This document shows positions 50,192 to 60,349 of a DNA stretch of 64,000 nt, piece after piece. Each line of letters opens with the position of its first letter. The first letter of the stretch is position 1. The notes below the pieces were generated by a model, which worked only from the letters and a program-made list of their open reading frames with translations, was not told the DNA's origin and made no database searches. The stretch spans positions 186,001 to 250,000 of the forward strand of contig CAJXKF010000004.1 in the NCBI GenBank assembly GCA_913055695.1, given 5' to 3'. This stretch comes from an uncultured Methylophaga sp. Lineage in GTDB: Bacteria > Pseudomonadota > Gammaproteobacteria > Nitrosococcales > Methylophagaceae. Both the position numbers and the translations under genes were made by a program.

Positions 50192-50824
50192 ATGTCGAAT
50201 ACACACAAACTGTTAGCAGGCTTTCAACGCTTTAAAAAGAATTATTTTGGCGATAACAACAAGCTGTACGCGAGTATGAAAGAGGGGCAGCCGGCCAAGA
50301 TTCTGATGGTGGCCTGCTGTGATTCTCGTGTGGATCCTGCCATATTGACTGATTGTGACCCCGGGGACATTTTCACCGTCCGCAATGTCGCCAATCTGGT
50401 GCCACCCTGCGAGGAAGATCAGCATTATCACGGCACCAGTTCTGCCATCGAATTTGCGGTCAAGAGCCTGGGTGTAGAAAGCATCGTTGTGATGGGACAT
50501 GCAAACTGTGGTGGCATCAAAGGCCTGCTGGAAAGCGAGAACCTGAACGACTCTCAGTTTATTCATCGTTGGGTGTCAATTGCCCAGGAAGCTAAAGAGT
50601 GGGTCAAAGTGAACCATGCTGACGACAGTCACGCAGTCCAGTTAAAAGCCTGTGAGCAGCGCTCGGTACTGGTATCGCTGCAAAACCTGATGGGCTTTGA
50701 TTTTGTCAGAGAGCGTGTAGAAAACGGTTCATTGACTATACACGGCTGGTATTTTGATCTGGCCGCGGGAGAACTGCTTTGTTACAACATCGATACGGAT
50801 CAGTTTGAAGCGCCAGAGGTATAA
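50192..50824 (+). CDS. can: Beta-class carbonic anhydrase
   Basis: 210 residues. Zinc ligands C42, H103 and C106 with the D44-R46 dyad are visible in CCDSRVDP and GHANCGGIKG. It interconverts CO2 and bicarbonate in the cytoplasm, supplying bicarbonate for carboxylations. It lies 6 bp behind the MBL-fold hydrolase gene and ends at a strong bidirectional terminator. Confidence 0.93.
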   Translation: MSNTHKLLAGFQRFKKNYFGDNNKLYASMKEGQPAKILMVACCDSRVDPAILTDCDPGDIFTVRNVANLVPPCEEDQHYHGTSSAIEFAVKSLGVESIVVMGHANCGGIKGLLESENLNDSQFIHRWVSIAQEAKEWVKVNHADDSHAVQLKACEQRSVLVSLQNLMGFDFVRERVENGSLTIHGWYFDLAAGELLCYNIDTDQFEAPEV

Positions 50825-50843
50825 ACTCAGGTTTAATGGCCAA

Positions 50844-50873
50844 TAAAAAAGGCGCCTTAATGGCGCCTTTTTT
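50844..50873. terminator. Bidirectional terminator between can and bamE
   Basis: AAAAAAGGCGCC/GGCGCCTTTTTT (12-bp stem, loop TTAAT) gives A- and T-runs in both directions, serving both convergent genes. Confidence 0.95.
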
Positions 50874-50875
50874 GT

Positions 50876-51466
50876 TTATTCAAGCTTCGTGGCTGAGGCG
50901 CCGCTACTGTCCAGCTCGCCACCGGCGGCTTCTTCCATCATCGCTTTATCTGCTGCCTCTTTACTTTCCTTGTCAGCCTTATCTTCATCTTCGATGATTT
51001 CAACCTCTTCCTCATCACCGAGTCCGATGAGGTTCATCAGGCCGCCAAAGAAGCCGGTTTTCTGTTGATTGAGCGGAACCACGACATTTTTGTCCTGACG
51101 CTCGGTCTGAGGTAATTCTTCGCGGCTGGCAACAACCCGGGTATCACCTTCAATGTGGCTCAGGGTCTCGTCGTCATTGAAATACAGGGTGATGCGGCGC
51201 TGTTCACGTTCTTCACCACCGGGCTGATAGCTGTAGATATAGTCCCAGCGGTTAGGGTGGAAGGTATCAATCAGCAAGGGGGTGCCCATCACATAGGCCA
51301 CCTGGCTTTTAGTCATACCGGGCTCAAGTTTGTTGAGCATCTCCTGGTCGACTTTATTACCTTGCTGAACATCAATCTGATACAGACCCGGGATATTATC
51401 GGTACTACAGGCAGATAACAGTAAAAACGCAGTCACGGAAAGGCTGTAAACGACGAAACTTTTCAT
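50876..51466 (-). CDS. bamE: Outer-membrane assembly lipoprotein BamE, with long acidic tail
   Basis: 196 residues. Lipoprotein signal with lipobox LLLSACS, then the BamE/SmpA fold (GNKVDQEMLNKLEPGMTKSQVAYVMGTPLLIDTFHPNRWDYIYSYQPGG). It belongs to the BAM complex that inserts beta-barrel proteins. The family core ends near residue 120; here about 75 extra residues follow, with a Gly-rich segment (GFFGGLMNLIGLGD) and a strongly acidic region (EEEVEIIEDEDKADKE). That tail is unusual in length and charge. Divergent from fur, as in many gammaproteobacteria. Confidence 0.92.
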   Translation of the reverse strand: MKSFVVYSLSVTAFLLLSACSTDNIPGLYQIDVQQGNKVDQEMLNKLEPGMTKSQVAYVMGTPLLIDTFHPNRWDYIYSYQPGGEEREQRRITLYFNDDETLSHIEGDTRVVASREELPQTERQDKNVVVPLNQQKTGFFGGLMNLIGLGDEEEVEIIEDEDKADKESKEAADKAMMEEAAGGELDSSGASATKLE

Positions 51467-51544
51467 TTAGTATTACTTGATGTAGTTGATTACCAGACTG
51501 CGATGATACTCTATTCGCAGCATTTCTACGAGGCGATAACAATA

Positions 51545-51961
51545 ATGGAAAGACAAGATCTAAGAAAGGCCGGACTCAAGGTCACTTTACCCCGATTGAA
51601 AGTACTGGAAATCCTGGAAACAGCTGAGCAGCGTCATATGAGTGCTGAAGATGTTTACAAGGCTTTGCTGGAAATGGGGGAGGAAATCGGGCTGGCCACA
51701 GTCTATCGCGTACTGACTCAGTTTGAAGGGGCAGGGCTGGTATCACGCCTGAGCATTGAAGGCGGTCATGCAGTATTCGAGCTCGAGAGCGGCGATCATC
51801 ACGATCACCTGTTCTGTGTGCGCTGCAACCGCATTGAAGAGTTTATGGACGAGGTTATCGAGCAGCGTCAGAAAGCCATTGCCAAGGAAAAAGGCTTCGA
51901 AATGACTGATCACAGTCTCTACATCTACGGTATCTGCAAAACCTGCCAGAAAGAACAATAA
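51545..51961 (+). CDS. fur: Ferric uptake regulator
   Basis: 138 residues. ATG 51545 (MERQDLRKAGLKVTLPR) gives the standard Fur length; the upstream frame to 51503 lacks homology. DNA-binding helices are followed by the metal sites: HHDHLFCVRCNRIEEF (including the CxxC) and the C-terminal CKTCQKEQ second CxxC. It represses iron uptake genes when Fe2+ is bound. Its stop codon abuts the recN stop with no gap. Confidence 0.95.
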   Translation: MERQDLRKAGLKVTLPRLKVLEILETAEQRHMSAEDVYKALLEMGEEIGLATVYRVLTQFEGAGLVSRLSIEGGHAVFELESGDHHDHLFCVRCNRIEEFMDEVIEQRQKAIAKEKGFEMTDHSLYIYGICKTCQKEQ

Positions 51962-53635
51962 TCACTGCTGTGCCTGATCCAGCATTTCCTCAGCGTGAGA
52001 GCGGGTTTTCTGGGTCAGGTTCACGCCACCTAGCATGCGGGCGATTTCTTCCACCCGCTGATTTTTATCCAGCTTATCGACGGTGATATGGGTACTGTCA
52101 TCCCGGTGTTTTTTACTTACCTGTAGCTGATAGTGTGCCTGCGCTGCAACCTGTGGCAGGTGAGTGATACAGATAACCTGCTGACTGGCAGCAAGCTTGC
52201 GCAGATGCTGACCCACCACCTCAGCAACACTACCGCCGATACCGACATCAACTTCATCGAATATCAGAGTAGGCACCGTGCGTTGACCGGCAGTCACAAC
52301 CTGAATGGCGAGGCTGATCCGGGCCAGTTCACCGCCGGATGCGACTTTGGCCAAATCACCGGCGGGCTGTCCGGGATTGGTTTTAACCAGAAGACGTACC
52401 TGATCCGAGCCATGCTCTGTGAGCCTGCCATCGGCAAAAGGTTCGACTTCAATAGTGATACTGCCTGCCGGAATTGCCAGCTGGCGGATGGAAGCAGTAA
52501 TTTGTTCAGCCAGCGGAGCGGCCGCTTCATCTCGGCGCTGATGCAGGGTGTGACACAAATCACGGCAGTGCTGTTCTTTTTCAATCACCTGTTTTTGCAA
52601 ATCGGCCAGTGTCATATCGCTACCAGCGAGTCGTGATAATTCTTCGCTAAGCTCTTCAAACAAAGCCGGTAGCTGTTCGATTTCCACATGGTGTTTGCGT
52701 GACAAATCATGCAGAAGCGACAGCTGATTTTCTATCTCATTGAGCCTGGCCGGATCCAATTCGACATTATCGAGATAATGGCGCAGATCGGTCGCGGTCT
52801 CATCAAGATTGATGACCGCCGCATTCAGTGTTTCCACGGCGCTGGCAAAGCGTGGTTCGTAATCCTGCAGTTTCTCCAATTCGCTGAGAACGTGGCTGAG
52901 CACATCGTAGGCGGCAGCCTGATCAGCATCAAAAAGCTGATGTAGTCCGGATTCGGCGACACTGATAAGTTGTGAGGCGTTGGCAAGCTGTCCCTGCTCC
53001 TGCAACAGGCTGGTAATGCTGTCATCCGATAGATTAAGTGCTTCCAGTTCATCAACCTGGTACTGCAGCAATTCCTGACGGGCTTTTTGTTCTTCGGACT
53101 GCTGCTGCAGATTATCGAATTGCTGTTTGAGATGCTGCCAGTCGCGATAATGTTTTTTCAACTCATCAAGCAGTGGCTTGTTCTTGGCCACAATGTCCAG
53201 CAGTTCGCGCTGGGTTTGAGGTCTGACCAGCGACTGGTGGGCATGCTGACCATGAATATCGATACTGCGTTCGCTGATTTCACGCAGTTGGGTCAGTGGC
53301 ACAACACGGCCATTGATATAACCCTTGGAGCGGCCATCCCGGCTGATGGTACGGCGCAGATGACACTGCTCATCATCATCCAATTCCTGTTCGATGAGCC
53401 AATCGCGTAATACCGGGTTATCGTTCAGGCTGAAGTCGGCCTCGATTTCGGCGCGTTCAGCGCCATGACGAATCATATTGGAATTGGCACGATCCCCCAG
53501 CACCAGACTCAGTGCATCGACCAGCATCGATTTACCGGCACCGGTTTCGCCGGTCAGCGAGGTCATTCCCGCATCAAAGCTCAGCGCCAGATCTTCAACA
53601 ACGGCCAGATTACGTACACTCAGGCTGGTCAGCAT
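51962..53635 (-). CDS. recN: DNA repair protein RecN
   Basis: 557 residues, SMC-like. Walker A GETGAGKSMLVDAL, long coiled-coil arms (about 155-370), signature VASGGELARISLAI and Walker B LIFDEVDVGIGG. It takes part in double-strand break repair by recombination. Its start overlaps the end of nadK by 7 bp, so the two are co-transcribed and probably coupled. Confidence 0.95.
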   Translation of the reverse strand: MLTSLSVRNLAVVEDLALSFDAGMTSLTGETGAGKSMLVDALSLVLGDRANSNMIRHGAERAEIEADFSLNDNPVLRDWLIEQELDDDEQCHLRRTISRDGRSKGYINGRVVPLTQLREISERSIDIHGQHAHQSLVRPQTQRELLDIVAKNKPLLDELKKHYRDWQHLKQQFDNLQQQSEEQKARQELLQYQVDELEALNLSDDSITSLLQEQGQLANASQLISVAESGLHQLFDADQAAAYDVLSHVLSELEKLQDYEPRFASAVETLNAAVINLDETATDLRHYLDNVELDPARLNEIENQLSLLHDLSRKHHVEIEQLPALFEELSEELSRLAGSDMTLADLQKQVIEKEQHCRDLCHTLHQRRDEAAAPLAEQITASIRQLAIPAGSITIEVEPFADGRLTEHGSDQVRLLVKTNPGQPAGDLAKVASGGELARISLAIQVVTAGQRTVPTLIFDEVDVGIGGSVAEVVGQHLRKLAASQQVICITHLPQVAAQAHYQLQVSKKHRDDSTHITVDKLDKNQRVEEIARMLGGVNLTQKTRSHAEEMLDQAQQ

Positions 53636-54534
53636 GTCAGTTTTCTACCCCATTCCAGTTTTGCCCGGAGGATAGAATAATGGTCGTGATCTTCCAGATG
53701 CAATAGCCTGATCTGACTCTCGTGTCGATCGATACGCACCGTATCACCGGGACGCAGGATCTGCCCGGGCCGACCATCGCAGGTCACCATGCCGGTGGTG
53801 ATATTATTTTCACTCAAGGTAATTTCGATGATGTTGTCGGCCGCAACGACCAAGGGCCGGTTACTCAGGGTATGGGGGCACACCGAGGCCAGCACAATGG
53901 CATCCAGATCGACATCCAGAATCGGGCCCCCGGCTGACATCGCATATGCCGTGGAACCGGTCGGTGTTGCAATCACCAGACCGTCGGCACGCTGGCTGTT
54001 GAGAAACTTGCCGTTGATATAAGTCTCAAACTCAATCATATGCAGGTTCTGGTGAGCGTGGATGACGACATCATTCATGGCGATGCCCGGTGCCTCATCA
54101 TGACCCAGGATTTCGGCCTGCAGCATAAAGCGGCGGTCATCACGATAGCGGCCGTTGATGACCTGCTGCAGTTGCTGTTCCAGGTTATTAAGTGTGACGT
54201 CAGCCAGAAAACCCAGGCGGCCGACGTTGACGCCGACAATCGGCATATCGGTGCCAGCCAGGGCTCTTGAAGCAGACAGCAGGGTACCATCACCACCGAT
54301 GGCAATGGTTAAATCACATTGGCTCGGAAATTCTGTTGCCGGAATCACGGTCAGACTGGATAGAAAGCTCAGTTTTTCGTTGCACACCACCGTGAGCCCC
54401 GCCTGGCTTAAAAAGGCATTAACCCGCTCCACGGCATTTTCCATCACCGTGTCATCTTTGCGGATAAACAGGCCGATACGTTTGAATGTCGAATCAGTGG
54501 TCAAAACAGGCTTCCGTTGCTGAGAAATCGTCAT
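53629..54534 (-). CDS. nadK: NAD kinase
   Basis: Up to 301 residues. NAD+ is phosphorylated to NADP+ in the cytoplasm. Family motifs: AIGGDGTLLSASR (GGDG), NVGRLGFLADV, NSQRADGLVIATPTGSTAYAMSAGGPI, and the C-terminal VTCDGRPGQ. The start is uncertain: ATG 54534 gives 16 extra residues, while TTG 54504 has a GGAAG element 8 nt upstream and a more typical beginning before FKRIGLF. It overlaps recN by 7 bp. Confidence 0.94.
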   Translation of the reverse strand: MTISQQRKPVLTTDSTFKRIGLFIRKDDTVMENAVERVNAFLSQAGLTVVCNEKLSFLSSLTVIPATEFPSQCDLTIAIGGDGTLLSASRALAGTDMPIVGVNVGRLGFLADVTLNNLEQQLQQVINGRYRDDRRFMLQAEILGHDEAPGIAMNDVVIHAHQNLHMIEFETYINGKFLNSQRADGLVIATPTGSTAYAMSAGGPILDVDLDAIVLASVCPHTLSNRPLVVAADNIIEITLSENNITTGMVTCDGRPGQILRPGDTVRIDRHESQIRLLHLEDHDHYSILRAKLEWGRKLTC

Positions 54535-54676
54535 CTGATAGTAAAGCTTTTGTCATAAAATCCAAAGCGAAAAGGCCAGGGCAGTGGATTTCGTCGATAA
54601 CATTGATAATAGCGGCTGCAGAAATGGTAGAATAACGGGATTTTATTAAACTAAACCAAACCAACAGAGGAACGAA

Positions 54677-55108
54677 ATGGCGATTGAACGTACACTTTCT
54701 ATCATCAAACCTGACGCAGTTGCAAAAAATGTCATCGGTGAGATTTATACCCGCTTCGAAAAAGCCGGTCTGCAGGTTGTCGCTGCCAAAATGATGCATC
54801 TGTCTCAGGAACAGGCAGAAGGTTTTTATGCAGAACATAAAGAACGTCCTTTCTTTGGTGCTTTGGTCAGCTTTATGACTTCCGGTCCTGTGATGGTTCA
54901 GGTGCTGGAAGGTGAAAACGCGGTTCTGACCAACCGTGACCTGATGGGTGCAACCAACCCTGCTGATGCCGCTGCCGGCACTATCCGTGCTGACTTTGCA
55001 CAAAGCATCGATGAAAACGCTGTTCACGGTTCCGACTCTGTTGAGAGTGCGTCACGTGAAGTGGCGTACTTCTTCTCTGCTGATGAAGTCTGTGCCCGTA
55101 CCCGCTAA
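54677..55108 (+). CDS. ndk: Nucleoside diphosphate kinase
   Basis: 143 residues, full length. The start [12 protein letters not shown] and active-site NAVHGSDS (phospho-His) are intact. It balances nucleoside triphosphates in the cytoplasm. It opens the classic gammaproteobacterial string ndk-rlmN-pilW-rodZ-ispG-hisS, with gaps of 9 bp or overlaps. The ribosome site is AGAGGAACG. Confidence 0.97.
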   Translation: MAIERTLSIIKPDAVAKNVIGEIYTRFEKAGLQVVAAKMMHLSQEQAEGFYAEHKERPFFGALVSFMTSGPVMVQVLEGENAVLTNRDLMGATNPADAAAGTIRADFAQSIDENAVHGSDSVESASREVAYFFSADEVCARTR

Positions 55109-55117
55109 GAGACTGTC

Positions 55118-56224
55118 ATGACTAAACGCACGAATCTGCTGGGATTGGACCTGAAAGGTCTGGAAGCGTTTTTCGTCGAACTCGGCGAAAAACCTTTCCG
55201 TGCGCGTCAGTTACTGCAATGGATTCACAAATACCGCGTAACGGATTTTGCCGAGATGACCAACCTCAGCAAAGCCCTGCGCGAAAAATTGCAGGAAGTC
55301 TCTGAGATCCGCTTGCCTGAAGTCATGCATGAGCACATCTCGCGTGACGGTACCCGTAAATGGATCATCAAACTGTCCTGTGGTAATGCCATCGAAACAG
55401 TTTTTATTCCGGAAGACGGGCGGGGCACGCTGTGTGTGTCTTCCCAGGTGGGCTGTGCGCTGACCTGCACCTTCTGTTCGACAGCGCAACAGGGTTTTAA
55501 CCGTAATCTCGATGCGGCAGAAATCGTGGCCCAGCTGTGGATTGCCAATGAAGCATTGGGTAAAGACCCGAAAGGTAACCGCATCGTGACCAACGTGGTG
55601 ATGATGGGCATGGGCGAGCCGCTTGCCAACTACAACAATGTTGTCACCGCGATGAACCTGATGCGCGATGACTTTGGCTATGGTATTTCCTGGCGTCGTC
55701 TGACACTGAGCACCTCGGGAATGGTGCCGATGATCGACAAACTGCGCGAAGACTGCCACGTCAGTCTGGCCATTTCCCTGCATGCGGCCAATGATGAGCT
55801 GCGCAACCAGATTGTCCCGCTTAATCAGAAATATCCGATTGCCGAACTGCTGGCTGCCTGCAAGCGCTATGTGGCCGGTGATCAGAAACGTCGTCATATC
55901 ACGGTTGAATATGTGATGCTGGCGGGGGTCAATGATTCGATGCAGGATGCCAAAGACTTGGTCAGAATTTTGAAAGATCTGCCTACCAAGATTAACCTGA
56001 TACCTTTCAATCCATTTCCGGGAACAGACTATGAATGCTCTTCCCGCAATCAGATTGAGCGCTTCAAACAGTACCTGATGGATAAGGGACTGGTCGCGAC
56101 GGTGCGAAAAACCCGCGGTGATGACATCGTGGCTGCGTGCGGTCAGCTGGCTGGTGAAGTACAGGACAAAAGCCGTCGCAGTGAGCGTATGGCCCAACAG
56201 CGAGAGGTCGTGTTGTATCGATGA
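55118..56224 (+). CDS. rlmN: 23S rRNA/tRNA adenine-C2 methyltransferase RlmN
   Basis: 368 residues. Radical-SAM cysteines in [20 protein letters not shown] (CxxxCxxC), plus the catalytic Cys near the C terminus in VAACGQLAG. It methylates A2503 of 23S rRNA and A37 of certain tRNAs. It starts 9 bp after ndk and overlaps pilW by 4 bp (ATGA). Confidence 0.96.
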   Translation: MTKRTNLLGLDLKGLEAFFVELGEKPFRARQLLQWIHKYRVTDFAEMTNLSKALREKLQEVSEIRLPEVMHEHISRDGTRKWIIKLSCGNAIETVFIPEDGRGTLCVSSQVGCALTCTFCSTAQQGFNRNLDAAEIVAQLWIANEALGKDPKGNRIVTNVVMMGMGEPLANYNNVVTAMNLMRDDFGYGISWRRLTLSTSGMVPMIDKLREDCHVSLAISLHAANDELRNQIVPLNQKYPIAELLAACKRYVAGDQKRRHITVEYVMLAGVNDSMQDAKDLVRILKDLPTKINLIPFNPFPGTDYECSSRNQIERFKQYLMDKGLVATVRKTRGDDIVAACGQLAGEVQDKSRRSERMAQQREVVLYR

Positions 56225-56985
56225 GCAAAGGCTTGCATAAGTGGTCGATTGCGTTGCTGCTGTCGTTTCTGACGGCATGTAACACTACTGGCACGCGTCC
56301 GGAGTATGTGGCGCCGGATCCCAAAGCTGCCGAGATCAATATGCGGCTGGGGCTTAACTACATGCAGCGCGGCGACTATGCCGTGGCGCTGGAAAAACTG
56401 CAAAAAGCGCTGAAGCAGAATCCCAATTTGCCCAGTGCCCACAACACGATAGCCCTGCTATATCAGCAGCTGGGTGAAACCGACAAGGCTGAAGCCCACT
56501 TTCTGGAAGCTGTAGAGCGGGCGCCGGATTATTCCCAAGCTCAGAATAACTTTGGTGTTTTCCTGTGTAACCAGGAACGCTATGAAGCAGCTGAAGCGCG
56601 ATTTTTAAAAGCGTTGGAGAATCCGCTTTATGAAACGCCGGAGCTGGCCTATGAAAATGCCGGCTTGTGCGCCACCCGTATACCGGATATCGATAAGGCG
56701 GAAAGCTTTTTCCGTAAGGCGCTGCAAATCAAGCCGACTTTATCCAAGTCTCTGTTACAGATGGCAGAAATCAGTTATGAACAGCAGAATTACCTGCAGG
56801 CCAGAGGTTACATTCAGCGTTACCAGGCTGCAGCGAACTGGACGCCACAGGCACTGTTACTGGCCATCAAAAATGAACACAAACTGGATGATCAGGATGC
56901 TGTCTCCAGTTACAAGCTGATTCTGCGATCACGTTTTCCTGACTCTGATGAGCTGCAGATGGTTAATCAAGGGTTGATAGACTGA
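56221..56985 (+). CDS. pilW: Type IV pilus assembly lipoprotein PilW/PilF (TPR)
   Basis: 254 residues. Lipoprotein signal ending LTACN. TPR repeats follow from about residue 40: [50 protein letters not shown] and others. It is the outer-membrane pilotin needed for PilQ secretin assembly. The name pilF is used for the same protein in Pseudomonas. Overlaps both neighbours by 1-4 bp. Confidence 0.93.
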   Translation: MSKGLHKWSIALLLSFLTACNTTGTRPEYVAPDPKAAEINMRLGLNYMQRGDYAVALEKLQKALKQNPNLPSAHNTIALLYQQLGETDKAEAHFLEAVERAPDYSQAQNNFGVFLCNQERYEAAEARFLKALENPLYETPELAYENAGLCATRIPDIDKAESFFRKALQIKPTLSKSLLQMAEISYEQQNYLQARGYIQRYQAAANWTPQALLLAIKNEHKLDDQDAVSSYKLILRSRFPDSDELQMVNQGLID

Positions 56986-57938
56986 TGAATGAAACACACG
57001 AAGAGCCCATTCTGACCAGCACTACGCCCACTCTGGGTGAGCGTTTGAGGCAGGCTCGCGAAGCAAAAAAATACAGCATCGCCGAGGTCGCAGCCCAACT
57101 GCGTCTGACCAAAGATATTGTCACCTATCTGGAAAATCAGGAATGGGACCGTCTCAATGGCCGCACCTATGCGCGCGGTTATTTCGCGAGCTATGTTAAA
57201 TTTTTGGGGCTGCCCTATGAAGAAATGCTGGCTGTATTCAACCTCGAATACACGGCTACAGAACCGTCTGTCAATCTCAGACAGCAACATCATGTGAGTG
57301 ACGACACTAATTTCCCCTGGTTTATGCTGGCCTTGATTGCAATCGTGCTGCTGGTGGTCTGGCTGGCCTATCAGCAATGGCAAACGACACAGATGGCGCA
57401 ACAGAATGCGGCGGTCTCATCCGAACTTAGCGAGGAAAGCGAGCCGGACAGCTTTGCCGACAGTATTGTTGAGCCGCTCGAAAGCAACATAGCCAATGAT
57501 GAAGAACCGGTTATTGAATTGTCAGATGCTTCGGGAGTTGCTTCCGGTGAGCCACTGGTTGCTGTCGTTGAACCAGAGCCAAGTACGGACAGCAGTGCTG
57601 ACAGCGTCGCGATTGAAACCGGAACTGAAATTGAAACTGAAACCTCAGGTGAAACCCAGCCCGGAACAGAACAGGCCCCAGTGGCTGATGCGACACCGAC
57701 TTTAAGGATGACCTTCAGCGGTGAATGCTGGGTAGAGGTCACCAATGCCAATTCGAAAGTGCTGGTCAGTCAGGTCATGCAGGCTGATGATTCTCTTGAA
57801 CTGCCCGCTGAACAACCGCTTAGTATCCTGCTGGGACGGGCTGATGCAGCAACAGTGTATTTCAACAATGAACCGGTCGATTTAAAACCATACACTCAGG
57901 GTGATGTTGCACGACTGACTTTGGGGGTAGAGTCCTGA
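56985..57938 (+). CDS. rodZ: Cell-shape protein RodZ
   Basis: 317 residues. Cytoplasmic helix-turn-helix ([25 protein letters not shown]), juxtamembrane basic region, one membrane helix ([23 protein letters not shown] near 107-128), an acidic Ser/Glu/Thr-rich periplasmic linker (about 135-235) and the C-terminal DUF4115 domain ([21 protein letters not shown]...). It couples MreB to the wall-synthesis machinery, so the cell is likely rod-shaped. Its start overlaps pilW and its stop overlaps ispG by one base each. Confidence 0.94.
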   Translation: MNETHEEPILTSTTPTLGERLRQAREAKKYSIAEVAAQLRLTKDIVTYLENQEWDRLNGRTYARGYFASYVKFLGLPYEEMLAVFNLEYTATEPSVNLRQQHHVSDDTNFPWFMLALIAIVLLVVWLAYQQWQTTQMAQQNAAVSSELSEESEPDSFADSIVEPLESNIANDEEPVIELSDASGVASGEPLVAVVEPEPSTDSSADSVAIETGTEIETETSGETQPGTEQAPVADATPTLRMTFSGECWVEVTNANSKVLVSQVMQADDSLELPAEQPLSILLGRADAATVYFNNEPVDLKPYTQGDVARLTLGVES

Positions 57939-59062
57939 TGGAAACGACAAGCTATATCAAACGCAGAAAATCACGTCAGATCATGGTCGGTGATGTGCCG
58001 GTCGGTGGCGATGCGCCGATCGCAGTACAGAGCATGACCAACACCTCAACGACGGATGTTGCCGCCACGGTGAAACAAATCCAGGCGCTGCAGAATGTCG
58101 GGGCGGATATTGTGCGTGTGTCGGTACCGACTATGGATGCTGCCGAAGCTTTCGGTCAGATCCGTAAACAGGTCACGATACCGCTGGTGGCGGATATTCA
58201 CTTTGATTATAAAATTGCGCTGCGGGTGGCTGAACTCGGCGTCGATTGCCTTCGCATCAACCCGGGTAATATCGGCCGTGAAGACCGGGTCCGCGCCGTG
58301 GTTGATAAGGCGCGCGACTTTGGTATCCCGATCCGTATCGGCGTTAATGCCGGTTCGCTGGAAAAAGAGCTGCAGAAAAAATACGGTGAACCGACCCCGG
58401 ATGCGCTGGTGGAATCGGCACTGCGTCATATCGACATCCTTGATCGCCTCAATTTCCCGGACTTCAAGGTCAGCCTGAAAGCATCAGACGTGTTTATGAC
58501 TGTTCATGCTTATCGCAAACTGGCCGATCAAATCGAGCAGCCTTTGCATCTGGGCATAACTGAAGCGGGTGGCCTGCGCAGTGGCGCGGTTAAATCATCT
58601 ATCGGTCTCGGTATGCTGCTGGCTGAGGGTATCGGCGATACAATTCGCATCTCGCTTGCGGCTGACCCGATTGAAGAAATCAAAGTCGGTTTTGATATTC
58701 TTAAAAGCCTGCGGATTCGTAACAAAGGCGTCAATCTGATTGCCTGTCCGTCTTGTTCACGTCAGCAGTTCGATGTCATTTCCACCGTCAATGCACTGGA
58801 AGCCCGGCTGGAAGATATCAATGAACCAATGGATGTCGCAGTAATCGGCTGTGTCGTTAACGGGCCGGGGGAAGCCAAAGAGGCTGCCATCGGTCTGACC
58901 GGTGGAACACCCAACTTGCTTTACGTTGACGGCAAACCCAACCACAAAGTCGATAATGAATCGCTGGTTGATGAACTGGAAAAACAGATTCGTCAGCGTA
59001 TCGCGCTGCGCCAGCAACAGTCAGAAAAAGAAAAAATCATTCCGATAAAGGACATCAGTTAA
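57938..59062 (+). CDS. ispG: 4-hydroxy-3-methylbut-2-enyl diphosphate synthase
   Basis: 374 residues. MEP-pathway enzyme with a [4Fe-4S] cluster bound by CPSCSRQ (two Cys), [11 protein letters not shown] (Cys) and the following Glu. The TIM-barrel half starts at [25 protein letters not shown]. It shows that isoprenoids are made by the MEP route. It overlaps rodZ and precedes hisS by 2 bp. Confidence 0.97.
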   Translation: METTSYIKRRKSRQIMVGDVPVGGDAPIAVQSMTNTSTTDVAATVKQIQALQNVGADIVRVSVPTMDAAEAFGQIRKQVTIPLVADIHFDYKIALRVAELGVDCLRINPGNIGREDRVRAVVDKARDFGIPIRIGVNAGSLEKELQKKYGEPTPDALVESALRHIDILDRLNFPDFKVSLKASDVFMTVHAYRKLADQIEQPLHLGITEAGGLRSGAVKSSIGLGMLLAEGIGDTIRISLAADPIEEIKVGFDILKSLRIRNKGVNLIACPSCSRQQFDVISTVNALEARLEDINEPMDVAVIGCVVNGPGEAKEAAIGLTGGTPNLLYVDGKPNHKVDNESLVDELEKQIRQRIALRQQQSEKEKIIPIKDIS

Positions 59063-59064
59063 AC

Positions 59065-60321
59065 GTGGCAGATATTATCCGTTCTATTCGGGGAATGAAC
59101 GATATTCTCCCCGATGTGACGCCTTATTGGCAGGCGGTTGAACACACCCTCAAAACCGTGCTCAGCGGCTACGGGTATCAGGAAATCCGCTTTCCCATCG
59201 TAGAAAAAACCGAATTATTCAAACGTTCCATCGGCGAAGTCACCGATATCGTTGAAAAAGAAATGTATACCTTTGAGGATCGCAATGGCGACAGCCTGAC
59301 CTTGCGTCCTGAAGGTACGGCCGGTTGTGTGCGTGCTGCAATGCAGAACGGGATGCTCAACCAGACTCAGCGTCTCTGGTATATGGGGCCAATGTTTCGC
59401 CATGAACGACCGCAGAAAGGCCGTTATCGCCAGTTCCACCAGGTCGGGGTAGAAGCCTATGGCTTTGATGGCCCGGATATCGATGCAGAAATGATTCTGA
59501 TGACGGCAAGGCTATGGAAAGCGCTGGGCTTGACCGGTATTACCCTGCAGATCAATTCACTGGGGTCGACCGATGCGCGGCTGGCTTATCGTGACGAGCT
59601 TATCAAGTATTTCGAGGCCCATCAGGAGCAGCTCGATGAGGACAGTCAGCGCCGCCTTTACAGCAATCCTCTGCGTATTCTCGACAGCAAGAATCCGGAG
59701 ATGCAGGCACTGAATGATGCTGCGCCCAAACTGATTGATCATCTTGACCAAGAATCCCGGAGCCACTTTGAAGCACTTTGCCAGACGCTGGATAAGGCAG
59801 GAATCAGCTATGAAGTCAATCCGAGGCTGGTCCGTGGTCTCGATTACTACGGCAAAACAGTGTTTGAATGGGTAACAGACCAACTGGGTTCACAGGGTAC
59901 GGTCTGCGCCGGTGGCCGCTATGATGGACTGGTTGCGCAACTGGGCGGTAAGGGCGCTACGGCGATCGGTTTTGCCATCGGTATTGAGAGATTGATTGCG
60001 CTACTTGAAGCCACTGATGCGCTGCCGGAAACACCACAATTAGATGCCTATTTGGTGGCAGTTGGCGATCTGGCTGCGGCACAGGCTCCCGTTCTGGCCG
60101 AAACGCTGCGGGATGCCATACCGGGCTTTAAGTTGATAAGCCATTGTGGTGGTGGTAGTTTTAAAAGCCAATTCAAACGTGCTGACCGGAGCGGAGCGCG
60201 CTGGACCCTGATTCTGGGCGAAGAAGAATTCAACAACGAGACGGTCGGTGTGAAAACCATGGCCACTGGTGAGCAGGAAACCGTCAGCTGGTACGACCTG
60301 GCAGCGTACCTGAGTCAATAA
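59065..60321 (+). CDS. hisS: Histidyl-tRNA synthetase
   Basis: 418 residues, class II synthetase. Motif 2 [17 protein letters not shown], histidine-binding [15 protein letters not shown], motif 3 [11 protein letters not shown], and the C-terminal anticodon-binding domain. The start is GTG at 59065, immediately before the conserved [15 protein letters not shown]. It charges the tRNA-His encoded at 39159. Confidence 0.97.
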   Translation: MADIIRSIRGMNDILPDVTPYWQAVEHTLKTVLSGYGYQEIRFPIVEKTELFKRSIGEVTDIVEKEMYTFEDRNGDSLTLRPEGTAGCVRAAMQNGMLNQTQRLWYMGPMFRHERPQKGRYRQFHQVGVEAYGFDGPDIDAEMILMTARLWKALGLTGITLQINSLGSTDARLAYRDELIKYFEAHQEQLDEDSQRRLYSNPLRILDSKNPEMQALNDAAPKLIDHLDQESRSHFEALCQTLDKAGISYEVNPRLVRGLDYYGKTVFEWVTDQLGSQGTVCAGGRYDGLVAQLGGKGATAIGFAIGIERLIALLEATDALPETPQLDAYLVAVGDLAAAQAPVLAETLRDAIPGFKLISHCGGGSFKSQFKRADRSGARWTLILGEEEFNNETVGVKTMATGEQETVSWYDLAAYLSQ

Positions 60322-60349
60322 TTATAAATAATCAAGATATAGCAGAACT

